Assembly (NCBI GenBank): GCA_910578085.1
Contig: CAJTPM010000027.1
Coordinates: 5,893 to 51,338 of the forward strand
DNA length: 45,446 nucleotides
From: an uncultured Lachnospiraceae bacterium
GTDB taxonomy: Bacteria; Bacillota; Clostridia; Lachnospirales; Lachnospiraceae
Reading direction: 5' to 3'
Positions 1 to 8,689 of this stretch are shown here, in pieces. Made by a program: the position numbers and the translations under genes. The notes beneath the pieces are model-generated. The model did no database searches. It had not been told where the DNA came from and saw nothing but the letters and a program-made list of their open reading frames with translations. Each line of letters opens with the position of its first letter. Within the stretch, counting starts at the first letter, position 1.

Positions 1-2
1 CT

Positions 3-1190
3 GACGAGGCAGCATTAAAAGAAGCTGAAAATTCCATCCAGGGATTACAAAAACTCACCGCCCTGCTGAAAAAGCAGCTTGCAGGGGCGGGAGAAGGTTT
101 CACGAAGTGGCTCTCTGTCAATTCCGCTGTTATGTTCGGCATAGCCAAGGCAAAAGAGGCGGTATCAGAGCTGGTCGAGATCGACAGCATACTCACAGAG
201 ATCAGTAAATCTGCCAACCTGACGGAAAAACAGATGGAAGAACTGGGGGACAATGCTTTCGAGGCGGCCTCAAAATACGGCAAAAGTGCCGCAGACTATC
301 TGGCCGGCGTAAAAGAAATGTACCGCTCCGGTTTCGACAATGCCGGGGAAATGGCCGAACTCTCCCTGCTGGCACAGGCCGCAGGCGATATGACGGCCGC
401 TTCCGCAAATGATTATCTTAAGGCGGCTGATGAGGCCTATCATTTTCAGGGAAATATCGAAGCGTTAAATGCTGTGCTGGATTCCCAGAACCATATGGCG
501 GACAGCGCTGCCGTAAGCCTGCAGGATATGGCCGATGCCACCACTGCTTCCGCTTCCGCCGCTGCACAGTACGGCGTGGAGATCGACGAGCTCTCGGCAT
601 TGATCACCACAGCCGCGGCAAATACGGAAAGTTCCGGCGCGGAGGTCGGTAACGCCCTTAAAACTATTTTTGATGCACTGCAGGATACGGCAGGCGGAAC
701 TGCCGCCGAGGCGCTCCGTTCTCTTGGTATTTCCATGACGGAAATGGTAAACGGTTCCGAACAGTTGAAGACGCCTGTGGAACTGCTGAAAGAACTGGCA
801 GAGGCTTTTAACGGACTACCGGAGGGCGACGCCAGACGGACGGATATCCTTACAGGGATCGGTTCGGGGGATCATGCAGACACCCTGTCTGCCCTTCTGT
901 CTGACTGGGCATCCTACGAATCCATGCTTGATCTGTACTCCCAGGGAGCTGGCAGCGCCGCCATGGCAGCCGAAAAGAGTGCAGGCAGTATGGAGGCCAG
1001 TCTGGTGAGGCTTGGTAATACCTGGACGGAGCTGATTGGGAATTTCACGGATTCTGATGCGGTTACAGGTATTGTTGATACTTTGAACGGGCTGCTTTCC
1101 GTTATAAATACTGTTACAGATAAATTGGGTTCCTTAGGAACCATAAGCACCATTGGCGGTGGTATCGCCGGTGCAAATGGGCTGGGTTAG
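3..1190 (+). pseudogene. Phage tail tape-measure protein, N-terminal core fragment
   Basis: The reading frame is open at the left edge of the window, so the gene starts upstream. The visible 395 residues match the core of TP901-type tape-measure proteins: a helical segment, the conserved stretch around IDSILTEISKSANLTEKQM, an Ala/Gly-rich repeat region with AAANTESSGAEVGNALKTI, and a glycine-rich turn at the end (STIGGGIAGAN). Tape-measure proteins span the tail tube, set tail length and help DNA ejection. The frame stops at a TAG straight after GANGLG, where homologues continue for well over a thousand residues, so the gene is interrupted. The remainder lies at 2193-6521 on the same strand. 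Family assignment is firm; the functional state as one protein is doubtful unless the insert is spliced out. Confidence 0.85.
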
Positions 1191-1690
1191 CAGATAAAAA
1201 TTTAGCGCAAAGTGTGCGAGGCTCAGTATATACCCCGTGCCAGGGCTAAAACCTCTGGGTAAAACACAAAGAACTATATGAAAGGATATAGGAGGGTATA
1301 TTGGTAAAATCAACTATGACCGCTACATCATAGACCTCTGATATTGCTGTGTGTGAACTACACAGTATCCGGCATTCGCGAGATCCGGACAAGGACAAGA
1401 ATGGCTCATGCGACTCATAATGTAACATGATGATCTAACTTGCAGAGAGGCGTACTGCTCTATTGAGTAAGTGCCGCTCCCATCGGCCACCAGGAGGGCG
1501 TAGGTATAAGTTTCACGATACCCACGAAGGCATGGTCAGACACCTGTCATTGAGTGTGACAGCGAAAAAGTTCGCCGCAGCTATGCGGTGCGTTGAAAAT
1601 AGCATTCTGTAGTTTTATCAGATGGCTTCCAAAAACATTGGTAAAATATACAGATAGAAAATCTTCAGAAAACAGCCTGGGCTGGTCACC
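1191..1690 (+). ncRNA. Structured insert in tape-measure gene (HEARO/omega-RNA-like or intron remnant)
   Basis: About 500 bases without a convincing reading frame but with closely packed hairpins in the + direction: CTGTGT/ACACAG near 1340, TCCGG/CCGGA near 1370-1390, TCATG/CATGA near 1408, GGTAT/ATACC near 1502-1525, CTGTCA/TGACAG near 1545-1563, and a GC-rich stem around CGCCGC/GCGG near 1573. Such density is typical of a catalytic or guide RNA. It starts near GTGTGCGAGG, which resembles the GUGYG 5' end of group II introns. No domain V, reverse transcriptase, HNH (IscB) or TnpB gene is recognisable beside it. My leading guess is a HEARO (IscB-associated omega) RNA that has lost its protein gene; a group II intron relic is the alternative. 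The class is not established. Confidence 0.4.
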
Positions 1691-2111
1691 AGGTGTATTT
1701 ACAGTTTAAGCATTCAAAGCTCTTGTTTATTTTCTTGCTGAAAATGCCCCACATGGCAATGGATGCTCCACGGTTTAATCCGGATATCGGCCTGATATTA
1801 GTTGATCTGCAGTGCGGACATCTGGGAGTATTGTCGTTTTGTACTTTATTACTCTTCTGCTGTTCCAGCTGTGATTTAAACTGCGACATTTTTAAATTGT
1901 ACTCTATGATGTCTTTTTCTTTTAGGTCGATCATGGCTTGAAGGAAATTTTTGTCATCAGAAATATCATGTAATAAATCAAAATCATTTTCTGATATATT
2001 GGTTTTTTTCAAATTGCCATTACAATTATTAACTTTATGAATCAACTGATCTGTATCGTTACATAGTCCAACTGCACCACATTTTTCGCATTTTACTACT
2101 ATTCTACTCAT
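1686..2111 (-). CDS. Small double zinc-ribbon protein, unknown function
   Basis: A 141-residue protein with two Cys pairs: an N-terminal CEKCG knuckle with further Cys and His (residues about 7-30) and a C-terminal ribbon made of CPHC and CLNC, ending KYTW. Between them lies a charged helical segment (about 45-95) likely to form a coiled coil. The start is the ATG at 2111 because AGGTGG lies 5 bases upstream; longer versions would bury that site. The gene is AT-rich and opposite in direction to the phage tail gene that surrounds it, which fits an acquired cargo gene (a moron). C-terminal ribbons of this kind occur in many small Firmicutes and phage proteins; the function is unknown. Zinc binding is inferred from the cysteine pattern. 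Confidence 0.7.
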   Translation of the reverse strand: MSRIVVKCEKCGAVGLCNDTDQLIHKVNNCNGNLKKTNISENDFDLLHDISDDKNFLQAMIDLKEKDIIEYNLKMSQFKSQLEQQKSNKVQNDNTPRCPHCRSTNIRPISGLNRGASIAMWGIFSKKINKSFECLNCKYTW

Positions 2112-2146
2112 ACTAACCACCTAATTTAAAATTTAGTCACATTATA
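2109..2146 (-). promoter_or_regulatory. Promoter -10 and RBS of zinc-ribbon gene
   Basis: On the minus strand TATAAT (2141-2146) is followed by AGGTGG (2117-2122) and the ATG at 2111. The -35 region is weak. Having its own -10 and ribosome binding site supports independent expression of the gene inside the tape-measure locus. Confidence 0.45.
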
Positions 2147-2192
2147 CCATATGTCGTTTATAATTGGAAGTTATAAAAGATAAACAGAAATA

Positions 2193-5100
2193 TTGCTCGC
2201 ACAAATTTCTGATGGTCAATTACAATTAGGTGGTTTATTTGACGGACTAACAGTAAAACCAGGTAAATATGAAAAAATAATTGATGGCTTTTCTAAGCTA
2301 ACAATTAATGGCAATGAAAAATACACCAGTTTGACAACAGGTGAAGTATATTGGGATAAAATAGCCAACTCCATAAAGGGCTGTGACGAAGCCGCCCTCT
2401 CCTACTTCAAAACTTTGGACGACGGAAACGGTACAATCAACAACCAATCCGCATCCATAGAGGGATTAAGCGCACATTTACAGTCTACAGGTCAATCGTT
2501 CAATTTTGCTGCTATAAAAGCAACTATGTTAAACACTGCACTCAATGCCGGGATCTTCCTTGCTGCATCCCTCGCAATCCAGGGCATAGCAAAAGTACTT
2601 GACAACTACATTCACAGGGCAGACAACGCCAGAGAGCGCACCGATGAATTATTCACCGGGTTCAAACAGATGAATGATACTCTGGCTGACCACAGAAAAA
2701 CTGTCGCAGAACTGGCAGACAGATACACCGAATTATCAAAAGGTGTAAATCTTTCAGACAATAAAAATATCTCCCTTTCCACAGATGAGTATGAGGAATT
2801 CCTGCATATCAATGAACAGCTTGCAGACGCATTTCCGGAACTGGCAAATGGTATTGACGAAAACGGCAATGCCATTCTGACGCTTGGCACAAAAGGCATC
2901 ACAGCCAAAGAACAATTGGAGGAGCTGCTGCAGACCGAAGAAGATTTAAACAACTTCCGGACTGCACAGGGACTCGACGATGCTTTCAAAGGTGTCTATA
3001 CCTATGTGGAAGACGCGAATGAAGCGGCGGAAAAACTGAATGGTACAATAAGCGATTCCAGCGAAGCTATGGGCAGGCTGCAGGATATAGCTGAAAACGG
3101 TATAACTCTTACAGGCGGTAACGGCCAGCTGATCTTCGGCGGAAATGTGCACAATGAAGCCGAACTGAATTACATGAATGCACTCACCGATTCTGCCAAC
3201 GAATTCTGGAAAGCCCTTGACGGATCCAGACGTGTCGAATTATCCGGTTTCGGTGTAGATAATTCCACCTTATTTAAAAATAACCTGGATCCTGATACCG
3301 GCGTTTTTGAAATTTATGCTGATACATACTGGCTTACACCAGAAGAAATAACAGAATTGGAAGCCCTTATTCAGGATAACGTCGGTGACGCAGCCGGTGC
3401 CTTATTAGATTCCATCGGCGATCAGTCACAGAAATTGCAGGAGCAGATTCAGAAAGGCAGAAACGCCTGGGCAGATTTTATCCCAAATCTGGTCTCCGGC
3501 ATGAAATCAAAACAGACATTTAAGAACCTGGATTCTGATTTACAGGACATTGCCGTCCAGATCGTTGAAGGGCTGGATTACAGCTATGCCGACAAAATGA
3601 ACGAATGGGATCCTGATCCCTATGCCTACGTGCGGGATAAGATAATCGATCCGCTGAACAAATTGGACGATGCCGGAAAACAGAAACTGGCGTCAGACTT
3701 TGAAAAGTTATTCCAATTGGATGCCTTTGATATTTCTGATGATAACCGCGAAGAAATCAATCATCTTATTACTTCTATTGCCGAACTGCTTGAAACAGAC
3801 CCTGTAGAACTCCGTGTAGCGTTGGGGTTTGATGTCGGTGATGACGCCAGGAAACGGCTGCAAAATTCGATCCGCCAAATCACTGACGACCATGGCATAT
3901 CAGACAGGGAACAATATTCTGCTTTAACAGAATACACCAGAAATTTCACGGCTGCACAGGCTGAATTGTGGCTGGAAGCTGCAAGCGGCGCCAGAAATGC
4001 TGCGGAAGCGATTGCGTTGTATGAAACAAAAATAGCGGAAGAATCAAACCGGCCATCCGACCAGATATCCAAAATGTCGGCGGCGCTTACTGCAAAAAAG
4101 GAACATGGTTTTGCAGATACAGATACCCTGTCCGGTTTTGATGCGGAAGTCCATGGTCTGGACTCCTGGGACAGGTTCCAGGAAACTCTGGGCAGCACTG
4201 TCTCTTCTTATAAGGAATGCCGGGAAGCAGCCGCCGCACTCGCTGCGGAATGGGTAAACAGCAGCGATTTTCTCAACCAGTTGACGGAAGAAAACAGGGA
4301 ATACTATGAAACCCAGTTAGAGGCAATGAACGTCCAAAACTATGAGGAGCTGATCGAAAGCATTCTGGAAGCAAAAGAAGCTTTATCGGACGTAAATTTG
4401 TCCGAGTTAACCGCAGAAGATATCGAAAGCCTCATAGCGGAAGGCGATTACGCTGCTCTTACAGCAGGACAGATATGGTCCCTGTACTATGCAAAGTTGG
4501 CAGAAACCGGGACATTCCTTGACACCAGTGCAGACTGCCAGTCGATGTTGGCTCTTGCAGATGATGCAATGCTGACCGCCGAAGCAATCAGACTTGTCAG
4601 TGAATTGATGTCTGTCTATGGCGGACTGGAAAACGGCGCTTATGACGGAAACAGGACTGCCAGAATGGATGCTATGGAGGCTGCTGAGAGCATTCAGTCC
4701 AAACTCGAAAGTCTTGCAAAAGGCGAAGGGGATGGCCTCATTAAAAAGCCTGAAAGGAAAATCGGAGGGAATAACGGCAGAAAATCCGGCGGCGGTTCCG
4801 GTTCCAAAGAAAAAACTGAAAATGACACCACCAAAGAATACAACTGGATCGAGCAGGCGATTGAAAACGTCGAAAAGGAGATCAGGATACTGGATGAAAC
4901 CGCCTCTTCCTCTTACTCTACCCTCTCCCAGAAAAACGAAGCCCTCACAAACGAGATCGGCAAAGTCACCGAAGAAATCGAATTACAGCAGAAAGCATAC
5001 GAAGAATACATGCGCAAAGCGGATTCCATCGGCCTGCCGGACAGCTACAAACAACTGGTGCAAAACGGTTCTGCGGGTATAGAGGATATCAAGGACGAAA

Positions 5101-6521
5101 AACTCCAGGAGCAGATCGACGGCTACCAGAAATGGTACAAAAAAGCGCAGAACGCATCCGACGCCATCAGGGAACTGAATGCCGGCCTGAAAGATCTGCG
5201 CGTCAAGTCCTACAAGCTGCAGACCGAAACGTTAAAAGACAGGCTGGACAGTGAATCCATCACCGAAAAACAGTATCTGGCAGAATTAAAGGCCGCTTAT
5301 GAGCAGTTCTACGGGAATCTTTCGGAATACGCGGAGCAGTACCATGAGGCGAAGCTGGAATACCTGAAAGAGGAAAAGAAATATTTAAACAGCGTTGCAA
5401 ACGCCGCCACATCTGTTCTCGATACGGAGATCGACCGTATCCGGGAGGACGCCGAAAAACAGGAAGAACAGCTCAAAACCCAGGCGGAACTTCTGGAAGC
5501 AAGAAAGAAACCCTTACAGGAAGAACTGGAAGCCCTGGACGAGAAAACCAGAAAAGAAGAACTGGCTCTCAATCTCCAGAAAGCACAGTACGACCTCGCG
5601 AGAGCCGAAAACCAGCAGACAAAACTCGTTTATACCGCCGACAAAGGCATGATCTACACCTCTGACTCTACGGCAATACGGGATGCCCGAAAGGGACTTG
5701 ACGACGCGAAATCAGAGATCCACAAGCAGTCCATACAGGACCAGATCGACGCGCTGGATGACGAAATAAGCCGGTACGATGACCTCATCGACCAGATCAA
5801 CAAAGCCGCTGATGCACAGGTAAAGGCGCTGGAACAGTTTAAGGCCAAATGGCAGGAAGTCATAGACGAACAGGAGCAGGCAAAGAACATAACCATTCTC
5901 ACCGGAGAATTCGGCGACGATGCAGTCGCAAAGATTCTCTCCGGAAAGGATAACGATCTGCTTGCACAGTGGAAAGACAGTTACCTGGACACGCTGAAAA
6001 GCATCGATCTGGAAAGCCAGGGCTATATCGGCGAAATGACGAAGCAGGTAGAATCCTTCTATCAGCATTCTATCAAAGCTCTCTCGGATGCCGCAGCGGC
6101 ACGGAATAACCTGAATCTCCTGGACCACCCCATCACCCTGGAAAACGGCACAGTCTTAACGCCCCTGCAGCCGGGGGACCGCGGATATGACCTGCTTCTG
6201 AAAACCAAACCGCTGACAGATAAGATCATGCGTGGCGAGATGGATATTTTCAGCAATGCGGTTTTCGAGGGCCAGAGACAGATGGCCCAGTGGGTGAAAA
6301 CGATAAACTATTCCAACATCATCAATCATGTGGCAAACAATGTGACGAACAACCGAAATACGCCGCCGGTTATAAATAATTATATTGACATAACCTGTCC
6401 CGGTGTGACACAGCAGGATGTGGCAAGGTATATCGGTCCCGCATTGGTGAGGGAGCTGAACAGGGAATTTCAGGGTTTACATGTCTATGCCGATCAGATG
6501 AGCCGTGACAAAACATATTAA
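2193..6521 (+). pseudogene. Phage tail tape-measure protein, C-terminal part
   Basis: About 1440 residues continuing the tape-measure protein. It begins after a stop at 2181 with only a TTG and no ribosome binding site, so it is the downstream piece of an interrupted gene and not an independent one. A hydrophobic segment lies near residues 108-130 (LNTALNAGIFLAASLAIQGI), typical of the membrane-active part of tape measures. A long helical middle follows, then a lysine/glycine-rich linker (about 855-880) and a strong coiled coil (about 890-1240, rich in E, K and Q). The C-terminal 200 residues hold an asparagine-rich stretch near YSNIINHVANNVTNNRNT. The first 190 bases are AT-rich like the insert, while the rest has the same base composition as 3-1190, pointing to a recombination joint near 2380. 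The C-terminus seems intact. Confidence 0.85.
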
Positions 6522-6579
6522 ATAAACAAAAACTATAATATATGGTAGCGCATTAACCAAAAACAATGAAAAAGTGTCT

Positions 6580-6615
6580 GTGCAGCCGGGCTTCAAAAAA
6601 GTCTCTCGGCTGCAC
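6580..6615. terminator. Bidirectional rho-independent terminator
   Basis: A perfect 9-bp stem, GTGCAGCCG at 6580-6588 and CGGCTGCAC at 6607-6615, has T-rich tails on both sides (TATTTTTTC on the plus strand, CACTTTTTC on the minus strand). It separates the + strand tape-measure gene from the convergent spoVAE. Confidence 0.8.
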
Positions 6616-6620
6616 GCTCT

Positions 6621-6977
6621 CTATTTTTTCATTTTAGGCTGGAAGATGAGGCTTCCAAGATAACCAAAGATCAGCGCGGCGCCGGTGCCCACCGCCGCCG
6701 CCTTAAAACCGCCCATAAACAGGCCGATAAAGCCGTTTTCATCCACTGCCTCTCTGACGCCCTTCATCAGATTGTGGCCAAAACCCATAAGGGGCACGGT
6801 AACTCCCGCCCCCGCAAACTCTGCAAGCGGCTCGTAGAGGCCGACAAAGCTGAGTACTGCGCCGAGACACACTAACAGTACCATGATCCTGCCCGGCAGC
6901 ATCTTTGTTCTCTCCAAAAGTATCTGTGCCAGCGCACAGATCAGTCCTCCCACCCAAAACGCATGAAAATAATCCAT
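6621..6977 (-). CDS. spoVAE: Stage V sporulation protein AE
   Basis: A 118-residue integral membrane protein with about four hydrophobic segments and the family signature around AGAGVTVPLMGFGHNLMKG. SpoVA proteins form the channel in the inner spore membrane that moves calcium-dipicolinate into the forespore and releases it at germination. The ATG at 6977 is chosen because GGAGG lies 6 bases upstream. Normally spoVAE directly follows spoVAD; here three unrelated genes intervene and a forespore-type promoter (7009-7038) lies immediately upstream, so the gene is probably transcribed alone. It overlaps nothing and ends before a strong terminator. Identification is firm. Confidence 0.92.
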   Translation of the reverse strand: MDYFHAFWVGGLICALAQILLERTKMLPGRIMVLLVCLGAVLSFVGLYEPLAEFAGAGVTVPLMGFGHNLMKGVREAVDENGFIGLFMGGFKAAAVGTGAALIFGYLGSLIFQPKMKK

Positions 6978-7008
6978 AAAAAACCTCCACATACCTTTTC
7001 TTTTGGAT

Positions 7009-7038
7009 TAGTATGTGAAGATCTCCTGATTTTATACC
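7009..7038 (-). promoter_or_regulatory. Sigma-G/F-type promoter of spoVAE
   Basis: On the minus strand GGTATA (-35) and CATACTA (-10, at 7009-7015 with neighbours) are 17 bases apart. Known forespore promoters have a -35 like TGNATA and a -10 like CATACTA, so the -10 matches exactly. The sequence GGTATAAAATCAGG is shared with the element upstream of spoVAD. Confidence 0.7.
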
Positions 7039-7062
7039 AATGCAGTATGTATGATATACAAT

Positions 7063-7557
7063 CTATATTCTATACAATTCAGAAACGATCTCGCGGATAC
7101 TTTTCTTTTCACAGTCTACCGTCACATCCGCATATTTTTCGTACAAAGGGATCCTCTCTGCGTACAGATCCTCTAACGTCTGCCCCTGCCGCAGCGTCAC
7201 ACCCCGCTCGTTTAAATCCCCCAGTCTGTCCTTTATCGTCTCACAGGACAATTTCAGATAGACCACTGTGCCGATCTTTCCCAGATGCTCCATGGCCGTC
7301 CTGCCGTAGACCACGCTGCCGCCGGTAGCAATCACCGTCTGTTTTACATGGATGGAAGCGTTGACCTCCTCTTCGATCTTCAGAAAACCTTCCGTCCCGT
7401 ATTTTGTAATCAATTCATGCAGGAGCGCATCGTATTTTTCCTGTATTAAAAGATCGCTGTCCAGAAACCGGCATCCCCGTCTCTTCGCCAGCACGACGCC
7501 CACCGTGCTTTTTCCTGCGCCCGGCATACCGATCAGTATGATGTTTTTTCCTGTCAT
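7063..7557 (-). CDS. Shikimate-kinase-like P-loop kinase
   Basis: A 164-residue P-loop kinase. The Walker A is GMPGAGKST (residues 10-18), the acidic substrate/metal motif is DSD (33-35), and the GG pair (ATGGS) and the C-terminal RIPLYEKYAD segment of the shikimate kinase fold are present. Shikimate kinase phosphorylates the shikimate 3-hydroxyl in the chorismate pathway. The usual GExxFRxxE motif reads GTEGFLKIEE here, so the arginine that normally contacts shikimate is leucine 59; the real substrate may differ. The start at 7557 has GGAG 6 bases upstream. No other aromatic-pathway gene is nearby; it sits between ridA and spoVAE. Confidence 0.75.
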   Translation of the reverse strand: MTGKNIILIGMPGAGKSTVGVVLAKRRGCRFLDSDLLIQEKYDALLHELITKYGTEGFLKIEEEVNASIHVKQTVIATGGSVVYGRTAMEHLGKIGTVVYLKLSCETIKDRLGDLNERGVTLRQGQTLEDLYAERIPLYEKYADVTVDCEKKSIREIVSELYRI

Positions 7558-7653
7558 TTTTGTCTCCATAGAGCAAACGAACATGTCTGCATATTCATTT
7601 GCCCCTCAAATCAAGGCTACCATATCTTCTTTCAACCTTCACACCCGCACTGC

Positions 7654-8040
7654 TCACAGTGCAGCCTGCACCACCCCGATCACTTCTACTTCACACAGTA
7701 CGTTCTTCGGCAGTCCCTTTACCGCCACGCAGCTTCTTGCCGGTTTTCCGGTGAAATACTTTTCATAGACGGCATTAAATGCACCGAAATCGGCCATATC
7801 CGCCAGAAAACAGGTGGTCTTCGCCACATCTTCATAGCTGATGCCCGCCTCCTTCAAGATCTCACCCACATTTTTCATCACAAGCTCCGCCTGTTCCGTA
7901 ATATCGCCGCCCTTTATCTCCCCGGTCGCCGGATCGATAGGGATCTGACCGGAGGCAAACAGAAATCCGTTTGCAATAATTCCCTGGGAATACGGCCCGA
8001 TCGCCGCCGGCGCCTTATCTGTTGTAATCTTTTTCATCAT
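7654..8040 (-). CDS. ridA: RidA family enamine/imine deaminase
   Basis: A 128-residue protein of the RidA (YjgF/YER057c) family with the hallmark pieces: APAAIGPYSQ near the N-terminus, LFASGQIPIDP, and the arginine in the ARSCVAVKGLP block that binds the substrate carboxylate. RidA hydrolyses reactive enamines and imines such as 2-aminoacrylate produced by PLP enzymes, protecting metabolism. The length is typical. The start is one of two adjacent ATGs near 8040, about 8 bases after an AGGG in the minus strand. The gene is preceded by a 23-bp tandem-repeat tract (8075-8281) that pushes its ribosome binding site against repeat sequence. Confidence 0.9.
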   Translation of the reverse strand: MMKKITTDKAPAAIGPYSQGIIANGFLFASGQIPIDPATGEIKGGDITEQAELVMKNVGEILKEAGISYEDVAKTTCFLADMADFGAFNAVYEKYFTGKPARSCVAVKGLPKNVLCEVEVIGVVQAAL

Positions 8041-8074
8041 AACCATGTCCCTTTCCGCAGTCTGCAGATCTCCT

Positions 8075-8281
8075 GCGCTGCTGCCTTTGCTCTTCAAGTA
8101 CCGCTATACCTGCCTCTCAAGCACTACTGTGTCTGCTCTGCAACCCCCTCAGCACCTGCTCCTCAGATGCCGCCGTACTTACTCCTCAGACTCCATAGCA
8201 CCTGCCCCTCAGGCGCCACCATGCCTGCCCTGCAACCCTCTCAGCTCCTGCTCCCAGGTACTGCAATACTTACTCCTCAAA
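8075..8281 (-). repeat. Nine imperfect copies of a 23-bp tandem repeat
   Basis: Read on the minus strand, the tract divides exactly into nine 23-base units with consensus close to YTGAGGAGCAGGTRCTGCAG (first 20 bases). It begins inside the last codons and stop of the upstream gene (first unit TTTGAGGAGTAAG...) and ends just before the ridA ribosome binding site. The units are diverged from each other, so the array is old. It fills the whole gap between the two genes. Confidence 0.75.
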
Positions 8282-8500
8282 CTCTGCCGTCACATAGTAA
8301 CCCGACGAGCGCTCCTCCACGCTCACCACAACACCCTCCCTGGCAAGCATCCGCTCAGAAAAAGGAAAGTTTCCGGACATCGCAAGCGCCGGATCGATCG
8401 TATAATAATAGTTGCTGGGCAGCACACCCTCCGTAACTGTGACCTGATCGCCCGCTTTCAGCAGACCGGCACGCTCCATCTTAAATTCCATACGTTTCAT
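8270..8500 (-). CDS. Small conserved protein of unknown function
   Basis: A 76-residue protein beginning MKRMEFKMERAG at 8500, where a GGGGGCGG stretch lies a few bases upstream. It is rich in beta-forming residues, with a central SNYYYTIDPALAMSGNFPFS segment and a C-terminal VVVSVEERSSGYYVTAEFEE. No signal peptide or membrane segment. I do not recognise the family. It follows spoVAD in the same direction and its stop codon lies inside the first unit of a 23-bp repeat array. It could be co-transcribed with spoVAD from the forespore promoter, but nothing in the protein itself shows a sporulation role. Confidence 0.6.
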   Translation of the reverse strand: MKRMEFKMERAGLLKAGDQVTVTEGVLPSNYYYTIDPALAMSGNFPFSERMLAREGVVVSVEERSSGYYVTAEFEE

Positions 8501-8633
8501 ACTGCCGCCCCCTGCACATTTCGCCCATTTCGTCGTTTCCATCTGTGACGTTATCATCATACGCACGAAAGTTGTATCCTGTCAACTGTTTTTTAACCCT
8601 CTCCGGGTTCACTGCCACGCCACTGCACAGCCG

Positions 8634-8670
8634 CCCAGCCATCCGGCCATGCCGGGGCAGGGCGGCGTCC
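8634..8670 (-). other. GC-rich hairpin after spoVAD
   Basis: Downstream of spoVAD on the minus strand GCCGCCC pairs with GGGCGGC around an inner CCGG/CCGG. There is no T-run after it, so it is more likely a processing or stability hairpin than a terminator. Confidence 0.3.
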
Positions 8671-8689
8671 TCCCCGGCAACGCCCACCA

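Larger units (their letters stand above)
1..6521 (+). mobile_element. Prophage tail region (remnant), tape-measure gene only
   Basis: The whole left end is one interrupted phage tail tape-measure gene; the prophage presumably extends beyond the left edge. To its right there is no distal tail protein, tail fibre, holin, lysin or integrase: a terminator follows and then host spoVAE on the other strand. That is unusual because tape-measure genes normally lie mid-way through the tail module. This suggests a decayed or rearranged prophage with its right arm deleted. The boundary is inferred from gene content; no attachment-site repeat could be verified inside the window. Confidence 0.65.

Noticed and set aside
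1300..1345. Coding remnant (YIGKINYDRYIIDL-like frame)
   Set aside because: It is only 14 residues, without start signals and inside a strongly folded region.
1191..1690. Group I intron
   Set aside because: The conserved P7/P3 core motifs (GACTA-like and ATATAGTC-like) could not be found.
8100..8300. CRISPR array
   Set aside because: The repeats are imperfect, directly adjacent and have no spacers of constant length, so this is a tandem minisatellite.
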